Assembly (NCBI RefSeq): GCF_000021705.1
Contig: NC_012751.1
Span: 992,001-1,056,000, forward strand
Source: Candidatus Hamiltonella defensa 5AT (Acyrthosiphon pisum)
GTDB taxonomy: Bacteria; Pseudomonadota; Gammaproteobacteria; Enterobacterales; Enterobacteriaceae
Length of the DNA: 64,000 bases
Direction: 5' to 3'
Of the stretch, positions 16,927-25,392 are shown in pieces (within the stretch, counting starts at the first letter, position 1; each line of letters starts with the position of its first letter). The translations under genes and the position numbers were made by a program. Below the pieces are notes generated by a model that was not told the origin of the DNA, ran no database searches, and saw only the letters and a list, made by a program, of their open reading frames with translations.

Positions 16927-17337
16927 TTAAATAAATAATTCACAGCGCACGTTAAAACGTGCTGATAAAGCTCTAATATGAGCAATAGTTAATGAGCGTT
17001 TCCCATTTAATATTTGGCTAACTAACGACTTGGAACCTATTTCATTCTTCAAATCAGTTTGTTTTAAATGATATTGATCCATTAATACACGCAGAACAGC
17101 CACTCCAGTTGGCATAGCTTCAAGCGCTTTATTAAATTCATAAAACTGTTCGCTATTTTCTTCATATTCCGAAATTTTGATAGACAAAATATCAATTAAA
17201 GGATTCTCATCATCTTTATCAATCAGATAATTGACCAACTCAAGAGCCGCTTTATAATCTGACTGAGAATGACTTCCACCCAGTAGTGGAACGGCTTTTA
17301 CCAGTTCTTTTGTTGCATGGATAGCTTCTGTGATCAT
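16927..17337 (-). CDS. higA: HigA antitoxin
   Basis: A 136-residue antitoxin matching E. coli-type HigA along its length: Y-K-A-A-L-E-L-V-N-Y-L, E-N-P-L-I-D-I-L, F-Y-E-F-N-K-A-L-E-A-M-P-T-G-V-A-V-L-R-V-L-M-D-Q-Y and a C-terminal XRE helix-turn-helix (L-K-Q-T-D-L ... L-N-G-K-R-S-L-T-I-A-H). It binds HigB and the operon promoter. Its start overlaps the HigB stop by 4 bp. The long 17-bp inverted repeat upstream of higB is the likely operator. Confidence 0.92.
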   Translation of the reverse strand: MITEAIHATKELVKAVPLLGGSHSQSDYKAALELVNYLIDKDDENPLIDILSIKISEYEENSEQFYEFNKALEAMPTGVAVLRVLMDQYHLKQTDLKNEIGSKSLVSQILNGKRSLTIAHIRALSARFNVRCELFI

Positions 17338-17645
17338 TCTTTATTCCCCCTATAATATTTGTTTAATTTATCGTACTCCGAATGTGTCACGATATGTTTG
17401 ACGTAAATTCGTTTATTTATAAAATTAATATAAACAATAAGCCTTAAATTATTTCCACCAATATCAATGACCCACCATTTTTCTCTATACTTAAATTTAT
17501 CTAAACTGGGAAAAAGATTTTTTAGCTCATCCGGATTTTTAAAATTATTTTCTTTCAGAGATCGATACGTTGAGACTATTGCATAAGAGTCTCTCCCATA
17601 CTTTCTATAGGCTACCTCAAAAGGTTCTTTTGATATTACGTGCAT
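17334..17645 (-). CDS. higB: HigB mRNA interferase toxin
   Basis: A 103-residue RelE-superfamily toxin with N-L-F-P-S-L-D-K-F-K-Y, V-I-D-I-G-G-N-N-L-R-L-I-V and the C-terminal I-V-T-H-S-E-Y-D-K-L of E. coli-type HigB. HigB cleaves ribosome-bound mRNA; catalytic-type residues (K, R, H-x-E-Y-D) are in place. It is encoded first in the toxin-antitoxin operon with higA overlapping. Both genes appear functional and would select for retention of this segment. Confidence 0.92.
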   Translation of the reverse strand: MHVISKEPFEVAYRKYGRDSYAIVSTYRSLKENNFKNPDELKNLFPSLDKFKYREKWWVIDIGGNNLRLIVYINFINKRIYVKHIVTHSEYDKLNKYYRGNKE

Positions 17646-17656
17646 AGGTCACCAAA

Positions 17657-17711
17657 GTTTACATATTGTAAATATTATAACGAATTCTTTTGTAATTTAC
17701 AATATGTAAAC
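17657..17711. promoter_or_regulatory. higBA operator/promoter with 17-bp inverted repeats
   Basis: Perfect inverted repeats GTTTACATATTGTAAAT (17657-17673) and ATTTACAATATGTAAAC (17695-17711) lie immediately upstream of the higB start, 21 bp apart. Each half is itself palindromic (TTTACA...TGTAAA). This is the expected binding site for the HigA helix-turn-helix and overlaps the AT-rich promoter. Confidence 0.8.
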
Positions 17712-17774
17712 TTAAATTAATTTAATCTTCGGGGGGTTACATTGTAAACGAAGATCAAAATGACACTATAAATA

Positions 17775-17868
17775 CATCATTTTGGTACTAAAATTTAAAT
17801 TTGACAAGGCATTAAATTGGTACTAATTTAACATTAAAAATAAATCATTTAAGTAAATAAAGGGTACT
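17775..17868 (+). promoter_or_regulatory. parA upstream operator/centromere-like repeats
   Basis: Palindromic GGTACT motifs occur as ATTTTGGTACTAAAAT (17779-17794), AAATTGGTACTAATTT (17814-17829) and GGGTACTATG at the parA start, with another AATGGTACTACT after parG (about 18796). The same array precedes the truncated parA at 16395-16488. Such repeats are expected binding sites for the small ribbon-helix-helix partition protein. Confidence 0.65.
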
Positions 17869-18504
17869 ATGATTATACTCATTGGGAGTCAAAAAGGGGG
17901 ATGCGGAAAATCCACTATATGCGTAAATATTTGTTCTGAGTTAGCTTGCCGAAAAAAGGATGTGGTGCTTGTTGATTCTGACCGTCAAGGAACCGCTTCT
18001 AATTGGCTTTCAGATAGAAACTCAATCTCAAAACTTCCTACAGTCCATAGCCTCCAAAAATTCGATAACATTCGTGACACTCTGATAGACCTGAAAAAAA
18101 GATATGAATATGTGGTAGTCGATACCGCAGGCAGGGACAGTCGTGAATTACGGACAGGCATGACCTCTTCAGATATCATGATAGTCCCATTTCGTCCTTC
18201 ACAACCCGACTTGGACACACTACCTCGGTTAACCGAAATCATGACTGAGGCAAAAGATTTAAATCCTAAACTAAGAGCCGTTGCCATACTGACGCTTGCC
18301 CCTACTAATCCAGTTATTAATGAAACAAATGAAGCCAAAGAATATTTAAAGGATTTTCCTGAATTAGAACTAATGAAAACTATTATAAGAGACAGAAAGG
18401 TTTATAGGGATGCGATGTCGGAAGGAAAGGGAGTGGTAGAAATGGATAATTTGAAAGCAAAAAAAGAAATTCAGTCTCTGGTAAAGGAGTTGTTGTTATG
18501 GTGA
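17869..18504 (+). CDS. parA: ParA/ParF-type plasmid partition ATPase
   Basis: A 211-residue deviant Walker ATPase: K-G-G-C-G-K-S-T (Walker A), L-V-D-S-D-R-Q-G-T-A-S-N-W (A'), V-V-V-D-T-A-G-R-D-S (Walker B) and I-M-I-V-P-F-R-P-S-Q-P-D-L-D-T. Its short length without an N-terminal DNA-binding domain places it with ParF/type Ib partition ATPases, which move plasmids over the nucleoid. It overlaps the following ribbon-helix-helix gene by 7 bp. The frame is intact. Confidence 0.92.
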   Translation: MIILIGSQKGGCGKSTICVNICSELACRKKDVVLVDSDRQGTASNWLSDRNSISKLPTVHSLQKFDNIRDTLIDLKKRYEYVVVDTAGRDSRELRTGMTSSDIMIVPFRPSQPDLDTLPRLTEIMTEAKDLNPKLRAVAILTLAPTNPVINETNEAKEYLKDFPELELMKTIIRDRKVYRDAMSEGKGVVEMDNLKAKKEIQSLVKELLLW

Positions 18505-18755
18505 AACGTCGAACTCCAAATATACAACCACCTCAAATTGAAAAAAAAATAGAGGATTTTGCATCGGGAGCAGACAGACTCTCAACAGAAGTCGTTTCTC
18601 TTAACAGCGAAGCTCCTAGAGATTACAAAGCCATTAGAATTCCATTTAATCAGTACGAATATCAGTTATTAGAAAAATTATGTAAAAAAACAAATCGTTC
18701 GAAACTGAATATGATGCGTTATGCCCTTAGATTTTATGATGAAAATTTAAAATAG
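18498..18755 (+). CDS. ParG-like ribbon-helix-helix partition protein
   Basis: An 85-residue protein with a flexible basic N-terminus and a C-terminal ribbon-helix-helix (K-A-I-R-I-P-F-N-Q-Y-E-Y-Q-L-L-E-K-L-C-K). Position directly after and overlapping a ParF-like ATPase indicates the centromere-binding partner, which would also repress the operon through the GGTACT palindromes upstream of parA. Confidence 0.8.
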   Translation: MVKRRTPNIQPPQIEKKIEDFASGADRLSTEVVSLNSEAPRDYKAIRIPFNQYEYQLLEKLCKKTNRSKLNMMRYALRFYDENLK

Positions 18756-18971
18756 CACTATATTTTAACTAAAATTTTACTAAAAAGGCTCAAAAATGGT
18801 ACTACTTTAATATCAAAAAATATAATTTTTAAGAATTCCAACGCTCTTTTTTGGAGTAGTGACCGGGTATAGCCCCTTCCAACTTTTTACATTTTATCTT
18901 CTGTACCAAAAACGAACGTTTTTAGTATTAACGGGTTAACTTACTGAGTGAGTATTTTTTTGATATGAATG

Positions 18972-19304
18972 TTTTTCAATAACCAGATCGACCCCTTCAG
19001 CCAGAAGGTCATTGATTTATGGACCTTCTGACAGAGCAGTCACGGCAAGAGCCTGATGCTGATCAGGCGTCAGGCGAGCTGTTAACTTACCTCTGAAATT
19101 TAAGCTATCCAGCCATATCCGAATGGAATTAACGGCACCCTTATCAGTAGTGGGTCTTGGGTGTAGCCTGAGAAAGATTTTTTTTCTTTTCAAAAGGATT
19201 GAGATCCTTGAGCCCTCTCTTTCGTGAATCTCCGCACCAAGAGCGATAAAAAGAAACTCAATATCACTCCATTTTATCGAACCGCTTACCGGTCGTGCGA
19301 ACAC
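18972..19304 (-). pseudogene. HicA toxin fused by deletion to HicB C-terminus, with nonsense codon
   Basis: The first ~70 residues are a HicA-family mRNA interferase (P-V-S-G-S-I-K-W-S-D-I-E-F-L-F-I-A-L-G-A-E-I, R-L-H-P-R-P, K-G-A-V-N-S-I-R). They run directly into F-R-G-K-L-T-A-R-L-T-P-D-Q-H-Q-A-L-A-V-T-A-L-S-E-G, the ribbon-helix-helix end of a HicB antitoxin. After P comes TAA (19017), yet the frame continues as I-N-D-L-L-A-E-G-V-D-L-V-I-E-K. A deletion joined the two genes, and a later nonsense mutation followed. The HicA catalytic His expected in this family is hard to place, so activity is uncertain. Confidence 0.7.
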
Positions 19305-19439
19305 ATCTGACAGTATTTTTTTGTATCATTTTTTCACAAGTTGCCAATAAAAAATGGCACGAACGACACTGTATCTTCTTTTACTCTGATTCTGGGTAGT
19401 GATCTTGAATCTGCAATTAAAGGGGTCTGACGATTAAAC

Positions 19440-20133
19440 TTAAACGCTAATGACGTGACGACCAGAAGGCAGTAATTCAGGAGGAAGGTATTGATTCATA
19501 CCACTCGTGCAGAAATAGTCTGTAAATTGCTGCCCATTCTGGACACCCGCTTTTTCGTAAATAGACTGCAATTTATTTTCTATCGTCCGATATGAAAGAT
19601 TGAGTTTCCTGGCCACTTCCTTTTTGCTTAACCGTTGAAGAGTAAAAAAGATAATCTCACATTCTCGTTGGTTAAACCTCTTATCTGTCTGTCGGAGCGT
19701 CATTTTATGAGGTGATTTACCTTCAACATATTCCAGGGGGGATAAAAACAAAAAGGGCCGGGCATGAAAAAAGGCCCCGATGTACCCATTCTGTTCATCG
19801 AATAATGGAAAAAAATCAAAAAGCCAGGGCTTGGGAGGGGTGTTTGTAAAAACAGGGTAGAGTACTGAGCAGAGATAACGGGCATTTTTTACGGCACACT
19901 GCCTCTTTTTGCGAGCGAAAAACATCCAGAACTTTGGAGCACTCATCCGTCAACGCGAAGAGTTCCGTCATGGCCACATTACTATAAACCTCGGATTCGG
20001 CATTGGTAAATCCACTCGGGATAGTGCAACTCAGGCAAAGTTGCTTCATTGCGTTGTTCATGCAACACCTTCCATTTTCAGGTTGAAACAAGAGCCAGTA
20101 CACGGCTGACGTAGTTACGGAACCGTCACTCAT
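19440..20133 (-). pseudogene. PAS-LuxR family regulator pseudogene
   Basis: Two minus frames combine into a LuxR-type regulator like those at 34714 and 61024. The 5' frame encodes the sensor (M-N-N-A-M-K-Q-L-C, N-V-A-M-T-E-L-F-A-L). The 3' frame encodes F-L-S-P-L-E-Y-V-E-G-K-S-P-H, then the GerE helix-turn-helix R-F-N-Q-R-E-C-E-I-I-F-F-T-L, L-S-K-K-E-V-A-R-K-L-N-L-S-Y-R-T-I-E-N-K. A frameshift near 19900 separates them. It would not yield a full sensor-regulator. Confidence 0.75.
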
Positions 20134-20621
20134 CTTCCAAAAACCGTGAAACCTGCCAATGTCGAGCTCTCAATCATTTGGCAATGAGTGTGAGACAATG
20201 ATCAATATAGTTAAAAAAAACAATAAAACAACTATTTTAAATTCAAAATGAATTTTAAAATGTATACTTTTAATATTTATCTTGTCCTGATTTTAAGGAA
20301 CCTCTCTCATTAGCCATATCATTTAGTGTATTGTAGAATTTTTGTTAAAATAATCACTCACGTCTGTTGAGTCATTGAGGTAAAGCCATAACAGGGGCCA
20401 GTGGATTTAAAACTGCCAAATCGTGTTCCCGTTGCAGTCAGGCCTTCTTGCGTAAAGCAAAAATCCGTCATTCAAATTTCGACCTGAGTATCAGAGATGC
20501 TGATGCATTTAAAGGCAGTGGGATAGGCAGCAGTGAACTTTTTCTTTTTATTGTTCAGTTTCTAACGCTCTGCTTTTAATGACCCCTCAAAATAAAAGAT
20601 TAAAAGGCGCTTCACTCAAAA
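20134..20621. other. Intergenic region upstream of the preQ0 cassette
   Basis: Approximately 490 bp with no supported gene. AT-rich sequence at 20210-20290 likely holds promoters. The segment near 20400-20520 has scattered coding-like codons but no convincing frame. Confidence 0.35.
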
Positions 20622-21244
20622 ATGAAAATGACAAACGCACAAAGAAAAATCAATATCATTAAAAATGTGGCTTATCTCATGCGCTCTAGAGGAGAAACAA
20701 AAGCCTCATTTTCTGAACGAAGTGGGATTACAAGAACAACGATTTATAAAATCCTGGAAGGAAAAGTCAACAAGGTTCAAGAGACAACGCTTCACAAAAT
20801 CGCCAGTTTTTTTGGTTTCCTTGTGATGAAATGGAGTGCTATGATTTGGAACAAATCCAAAGACAGAGTGAAACACTCTCTATTGACGGGAATAAAAATC
20901 CTTCCGCCGTCCCCATTATCCCTGAAAAAGATTTCATCAAAAATCTGAATAAAACTGTGGGGCAATTAGTCACAGAATATCCCCTGACCTATATTTTTGA
21001 TGATACATCCAACGTGATTGCATTAAAAATTGAAAGTCCATTTTTTGATATTTTTTCACAGGGGGATATCTTAATCATCAAAAGATCTGCTCTCTCAGAC
21101 AGTCAAAGTTTACATCTTTATGTGACACCTCAAAATCAATTGATCGTTAAAAATCGGGAGGCATTGATTGAAAAAAAATTAAAGTCGGAGAATTTAAAAT
21201 TAATCGGTTTTATTCTTGAGGAGAGGTGTGAGAATGAGTTTTAA
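20622..21244 (+). pseudogene. XRE-type regulator with S24/LexA-like sensor domain, frameshifted
   Basis: An N-terminal XRE helix-turn-helix (A-S-F-S-E-R-S-G-I-T-R-T-T-I-Y-K-I-L-E-G-K-V) is joined, across a one-base loss in a T7 run near 20815, to a C-terminal domain (D-I-F-S-Q-G-D-I-L-I-I-K-R-S-A-L, L-Y-V-T-P-Q-N-Q-L-I-V-K). The latter resembles the S24 peptidase-like fold of CI-type phage repressors but lacks a clear catalytic Ser/Lys pair. It ends 10 bp inside the transporter gene, so all three genes form one operon. Slippage on the T7 run could restore some full-length regulator. Confidence 0.7.
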
Positions 21245-22103
21245 CAATAAATTTAAATTACTTGGGTTTACCCGAAGCCCTGATTTGGCTGCAAAAATCA
21301 TGGTGTTGTCAACAGGAAAAACCATCACAATGGGCGTGAACCAGTTAGCAAACAGTGAAATCGCCGATGATTTAAATAAAAATGAAATCAGGGCACTCTG
21401 CAGAAAAATCTATGGTGAAAAAAATGTCAAAACCGCCTATGAAATAGGCGACAGAAATGAAAGATCATGGAATGCTTATATGTTTATTTCCATGATGCTG
21501 ACGATTGTTTTTATTTATTCCAATGTGACAGGAATCAAACCCGTAAAATTAGATGTTTTTAATCTTATTGTTCCCGCGGCCATTTTTATTTACCCTGTGA
21601 CGTTCATTTTAGTCGATATACTCAATGAATTTTATGGATTAAGAATGGCGAGAAAGTCGATATTCATGGCTTTTTTCGTTAACGTTGTTTTCGTCTTTTT
21701 TTTATGGACAACCACCAAAATGCCGACTTTACCTATGTGGGCTCTCAGTGATTCATATAATTCTATGATGACGGGGATATTGTCTGTCTTGTTCGCCTCT
21801 TCTCTTTCCTATCTTATTTCTGAAAATATCAACTCCTACTTATTATGGAAAATAAAAATTTTAACCCATTCAAGATTTTTATTTATCAGGGTCATCACCA
21901 GTACGATTTTTGCTGCTTTAATTGATAGTATTTTGTTCATCACCGTTGCATTTTATGGGTTGTTAGATCTGAATACCATCAAGATCATGATCATTTCTCA
22001 ATTTTGTATTAAATTAATTTATGCTGTGTTGGGGACTTTCCCTATTTATGGTGCTCGCTGGCTTTTCAATAATTACATTCACAAAAAAGAAATCAGGACA
22101 TAA
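21234..22103 (+). CDS. VUT/YhhQ-family queuosine-precursor transporter with extra N-terminal domain
   Basis: A 289-residue membrane protein. Residues ~85-285 carry about six transmembrane segments with Y-P-V-T-F-I-L-V-D-I-L-N-E-F-Y-G-L-R-M-A-R, the signature of the YhhQ (DUF165) family that imports preQ0/preQ1. Residues 1-80 are an additional soluble segment (T-G-K-T-I-T-M-G-V-N-Q-L, N-E-I-R-A-L-C-R-K-I-Y-G) absent from E. coli YhhQ and not recognised. Start at 21234 follows a strong GGAGAGG site and overlaps the regulator's stop. QueF starts 2 bp after its stop, supporting a role in 7-deazaguanine supply. Confidence 0.85.
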   Translation: MSFNNKFKLLGFTRSPDLAAKIMVLSTGKTITMGVNQLANSEIADDLNKNEIRALCRKIYGEKNVKTAYEIGDRNERSWNAYMFISMMLTIVFIYSNVTGIKPVKLDVFNLIVPAAIFIYPVTFILVDILNEFYGLRMARKSIFMAFFVNVVFVFFLWTTTKMPTLPMWALSDSYNSMMTGILSVLFASSLSYLISENINSYLLWKIKILTHSRFLFIRVITSTIFAALIDSILFITVAFYGLLDLNTIKIMIISQFCIKLIYAVLGTFPIYGARWLFNNYIHKKEIRT

Positions 22104-22105
22104 AA

Positions 22106-22948
22106 ATGCAGGATAATGACGGTATTTATGCAAAACATCTGGGTGAAAAATCAGATTATATAGAAACCTATACGCCTTCTTTATTAGAGCCTGTCCCCAG
22201 AGCGTTTGGCAGAGAAAAAATAGGGCTTATCGACGACACGCTTCCTTTTGATGGATTTGACTTATGGACTGCCTTTGAGCTGTCCTGGTTAAATCAAAAA
22301 GGAAAACCGATGGTTGGCATGGCTGAATTTAAGGTACCGGCCCAATCAAAAAATTTAATTGAATCAAAATCATTAAAACTGTATCTCAATAGTTTAAACC
22401 AATCCCATTTTGATTCTTCAGAAGCACTTCAATCTGTTTTATCAAAAGACCTCTCTAACGCCGCTATGGGAGCAGTTTCAGTAACTGTCTTTGAAGGAAT
22501 GAAAAATGATGATTTACACATTCATCACCCTGAGGGAGTGAATATCGATGACATAGACATACAGGTCGATGATTACCGTTTTAATGAGGGGTATTTAAAG
22601 GACGCAACCCAGGAAACGGCCCCTTTTGTCAGTGAAACTTTGATGTCACATCTTTTAAAATCCAATTGCCTGGTCACCCATCAACCCGATTGGGGCAGTG
22701 TTTTTATCAAATATGAAGGAAATAAAATAGACAGAGAAAAGTTACTCAGATATATCATCTCATTTCGACAGCATCATGAATTCCATGAACAGTGCGTAGA
22801 AAGAATATTCCTGGATATCAAAAAATATTGTCGTCCTGAAAAATTAACCGTTTTTGCGAGATATACCCGTAGAGGGGGATTAGATATTAATCCTTTTAGA
22901 AGTAATTACGAATCTATCCCCAATATAAAAAGATTAATCAGACAATAA
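22106..22948 (+). CDS. queF: NADPH-dependent 7-cyano-7-deazaguanine reductase QueF
   Basis: A 280-residue enzyme that reduces preQ0 to preQ1 in queuosine synthesis. It matches E. coli QueF throughout: T-Y-T-P-S-L-L-E-P-V-P-R, L-P-F-D-G-F-D-L-W-T, the NADPH-binding N-L-I-E-S-K-S, and L-K-S-N-C-L-V-T-H-Q-P-D-W with catalytic Cys188 and Asp195. It also has F-H-E-Q-C-V-E-R-I-F and Y-T-R-R-G-G-L-D-I-N-P. Length is that of the two-domain E. coli enzyme. It follows the YhhQ-like transporter by 2 bp. No other queuosine-pathway gene is in the window, so it depends on imported or chromosomally made preQ0. Confidence 0.95.
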   Translation: MQDNDGIYAKHLGEKSDYIETYTPSLLEPVPRAFGREKIGLIDDTLPFDGFDLWTAFELSWLNQKGKPMVGMAEFKVPAQSKNLIESKSLKLYLNSLNQSHFDSSEALQSVLSKDLSNAAMGAVSVTVFEGMKNDDLHIHHPEGVNIDDIDIQVDDYRFNEGYLKDATQETAPFVSETLMSHLLKSNCLVTHQPDWGSVFIKYEGNKIDREKLLRYIISFRQHHEFHEQCVERIFLDIKKYCRPEKLTVFARYTRRGGLDINPFRSNYESIPNIKRLIRQ

Positions 22949-22984
22949 ACGAACACAAAACGTCGCAACAATTGTATGACTCCT

Positions 22985-23043
22985 TTCCCATGTCCATAAG
23001 GACTGAGTCGCTTTCAGATGAAAATCGCAAAGGCATTGAGTAT
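22985..23043 (+). pseudogene. Short RoxA-like gene fragment
   Basis: About 50 bp encode T-E-S-L-S-D-E-N-R-K-G-I-E-Y, matching the internal T-E-S-L-S-D-E-S-H-R-G-I-E-Y of the RoxA-like protein at 59547. An IS6-family element begins immediately after it. It is the third trace of this gene in the window. Confidence 0.7.
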
Positions 23044-23870
23044 GGCACTGTTGCAAATAGGGGATAAGGCAAGCCGAGGTCTCTAATGAAAAAGTCTTCA
23101 ATTTCAAAAACTCGACTTACCAGACGCCCTTCGCCCAAGGGATGACCAAAATAAAATGATTCAGCCTGACCTTTTCGCAGCGCACGCATGACTTCCATGC
23201 CCTTTATCGTGGCGTAAGCCGTCTTCATGGATTTAAACCCAAGCGTGGCGCGGATGATCCTTTTCAACTTGCCATGGTCGCATTCAATCAGGTTGTTTCG
23301 GTATTTAACCTGCCTGTGTTCAGGGTTAGGTGGGCACCGGCCCCTCCCTTTTTAGAAGGGCGAGGGCACGGCGATATGTCGGCGCCTTATCTGTGTTGAT
23401 ACATCGAGGGATTGGCCACTTCTTTACGTTATTTAAAATCTGTCTCAACAATCGCCAGGCGGCTTGAGTGTGACGACGAGGGGAAAGATAAAAGTCGAGA
23501 GTATGGCCTCTGCTGTCCAGAGCCCGGTAAAGATAAGCCCAGCCGCCATTCACCTTCACGTACGTTTCATCGATGGGCCACGGGCAGAGATCGGAAGGGT
23601 GAGTGACGCCAGCACCACCGCAGTCGCTTTTCTATTTCAGGGGCATAGCGTTGAACCCAACGGTAAATCGGGGTGGGAGCAACCTTGACCCCCCCGCTCA
23701 GACAGCATTTCCTTTAGCTCGCGGTAGCTGATCCCCTGTTTGCAGTAACAGCGTACCGCCCACAGAATGACCTCAGGTTCAAAATGACGACCACGGAAAG
23801 GAGCCATCAGCTTCTCCTCCGGCAACAATATGTCATCAGTTTACCATCACTGCCTAGTTGCAACAGTGCC
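23044..23870 (-). mobile_element. IS6-family (IS26-like) element with decayed transposase
   Basis: The ends are GGCACTGTTGCAAA at the left and its complement TTGCAACAGTGCC at the right, the classic IS6 inverted repeat. The transposase is broken into at least three minus frames: F-R-G-R-H-F-E-P-E-V-I-L-W-A-V-R at 23828, V-N-G-G-W-A-Y-L-Y-R-A-L-D at 23559, and I-R-A-T-L-G-F-K-S-M-K-T-A-Y-A-T-I at 23267. Flanks show no 8-bp duplication, so the region has recombined since insertion. Confidence 0.88.
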
Positions 23871-23871
23871 C

Positions 23872-24429
23872 TTAAAGGTAAGTTGATGCAGGGATCCAGC
23901 GATAAAGCGTGGGAACCGACACGCCAAGATTCTTAGCCACGTCACGAGGGGGTATGCCATTAGCCAGTAATTTTTTTGCAGATTCGATTTTGCTATCAGT
24001 CATCTTGCGCTTTCTCCCCCCTTTGCGTCCTAACTGCCTGGCGACTTCCAGTCCTGCGCGAGTTCGCTCAACGGTCAGCTCTCGCTCCATCTCTGCTAAA
24101 CTGGCCATAACGTGAAAGAAGAACCGACCAGAAGCGGTTCCTGTGTCGATGGCATCAGTAAGGCTTTTAAACTGGATGTTTTGTTTGTGCAATTCACCGA
24201 CTAAATCAACCAGATTTTTAACACTACGACCCAGCCTGTCCAGTTTCCATACAACGAGCGTGTCACCTTCACGTAGTATTTCTAGTACTTTGACAAGACC
24301 AGGTCTCTGAGCTCGGCTAACACTACTCTTATCTTCGAAGATTTTTTTGCAACCTGCTTTGGTTAACGCTTCAATCTGAAGAGCAAGATTTTGATCTTGG
24401 GTAGATACGCGAGCGTAGCCAATTAACAT
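23872..24429 (-). CDS. Tn3-type serine resolvase/invertase
   Basis: A 185-residue small serine recombinase with Y-A-R-V-S-T-Q-D-Q-N (catalytic Ser), L-V-V-W-K-L-D-R-L-G-R-S, F-H-V-M-A-S-L-A-E-M-E-R-E-L-T-V-E-R-T-R-A-G-L and a C-terminal helix-turn-helix (P-P-R-D-V-A-K-N-L-G-V-S-V-P-T-L-Y-R-W). It resolves transposition cointegrates at a res site. The start M-L-I-G-Y-A at 24429 is preferred over an upstream Met. A Tn3 TnpA remnant at 26799-27963 suggests both come from one transposon. Confidence 0.92.
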   Translation of the reverse strand: MLIGYARVSTQDQNLALQIEALTKAGCKKIFEDKSSVSRAQRPGLVKVLEILREGDTLVVWKLDRLGRSVKNLVDLVGELHKQNIQFKSLTDAIDTGTASGRFFFHVMASLAEMERELTVERTRAGLEVARQLGRKGGRKRKMTDSKIESAKKLLANGIPPRDVAKNLGVSVPTLYRWIPASTYL

Positions 24430-24430
24430 A

Positions 24431-24805
24431 TTAGTGTTTTTGTTGCAATGGCAGTACACGCAAGCGTGTCCGGTTTGTGTCTACAGTGAGCAAGGCTCCT
24501 GCTTCTAGTTCTGAGGCCATCTGATTTAGAGCAGCGACAATCTGCTTACAAATGACATCAGGGCTGACATCGTTGGTACGGACTTGGATAACGCTAGGTT
24601 TTTCACCGTGGGTCACTGCAAGGATGGCACTAAAATCCAGATCGTCGGTGAGTACTATGTAATCATTCGTTCTGGCGTAGGCCATGATTTCTGAATCCGG
24701 TGCATTATTCGCCCCTAGCGTTGACCAGTGAACAGCGTCAATACCTGCAGTGGCCAACACGTTGCTCCAGCGTGGAGATAAGTTCATATCTATCAGTAAT
24801 TTCAT
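24431..24805 (-). CDS. DUF5615 PIN-like protein (probable toxin)
   Basis: A 124-residue protein beginning M-K-L-L-I-D-M-N-L-S-P-R-W, with acidic D-A-V-H-W, D-S-E-I-M-A-Y-A-R and I-V-L-T-D-D-L-D-F-S. This is the PIN-like nuclease pattern of the DUF5615 family (the VapC-like partner of DUF433 antitoxins). Its start overlaps the DUF433 stop by 4 bp. The pair rides with a Tn3-family resolvase and may act as a stability module of that transposon. Toxicity is inferred from family context. Confidence 0.8.
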   Translation of the reverse strand: MKLLIDMNLSPRWSNVLATAGIDAVHWSTLGANNAPDSEIMAYARTNDYIVLTDDLDFSAILAVTHGEKPSVIQVRTNDVSPDVICKQIVAALNQMASELEAGALLTVDTNRTRLRVLPLQQKH

Positions 24806-25065
24806 GCGTTTGCTAACATTACTTCACGTTCTTCAGACAACCATGCTGCATAGCGAAGCGCCTGCATAATATCTTCACGTTCGAGATAAGGGTAATCGGC
24901 GAGAATTTCATCAATATTATGTCCAGCGCCAATTTGTCCCACGACCATACCTACCGTCACACGCATGCCACGAATACAGGCTTTGCCGCCCATGACATTA
25001 GGCTCTTGGGTAATGCGATTGAGTTGTTCCACGCTCTTCTCCTTATTATCGAAACTCATTGTCAT
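24802..25065 (-). CDS. DUF433 antitoxin
   Basis: An 87-residue protein containing R-I-T-Q-E-P-N-V-M-G-G-K-A-C-I-R-G-M-R-V-T-V, G-H-N-I-D-E-I-L-A-D-Y-P-Y-L and I-M-Q-A-L-R-Y-A-A, the DUF433 winged-helix pattern. DUF433 proteins are the usual antitoxins of DUF5615 PIN-like proteins. It is transcribed first in a two-gene operon with a 4-bp overlap. Confidence 0.85.
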   Translation of the reverse strand: MTMSFDNKEKSVEQLNRITQEPNVMGGKACIRGMRVTVGMVVGQIGAGHNIDEILADYPYLEREDIMQALRYAAWLSEEREVMLANA

Positions 25066-25129
25066 GTTAAGTATTTAAGAATACTATTTCAAGAACTATT
25101 TATGAGAAAGGTAACGTATTGATTTTACA

Positions 25130-25392
25130 TACCACGAAAGGGATGTAATAAGACTTATCAAAAACCTCCGTTTGTGAGTATCTTATGTCCCCTAAAAATC
25201 CAGAAGACAATATGCCAGTAGATTTCTAACACTTGCTCAACGTCAGCGTAGGGAAGGATGGATGTCAACAGAACGGCCCGCTTGGCGTAAAAAGAGGCTC
25301 CGTCTGCTCGGTGTAGAAAGAAACATACTGGGGGATTTCAGGATTCCTATGACTTTGACCCGCGTTACCATGTTGGGAATGGGGATGAACAA
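25130..25392. other. Uncharacterised segment left of the inverted repeat
   Basis: A G/C-richer stretch with codon-like periodicity around 25230-25390 on the plus strand, but no frame that I can relate to a known protein. It ends exactly at the left boundary of the 1,041-bp inverted repeat (25393). Confidence 0.3.
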
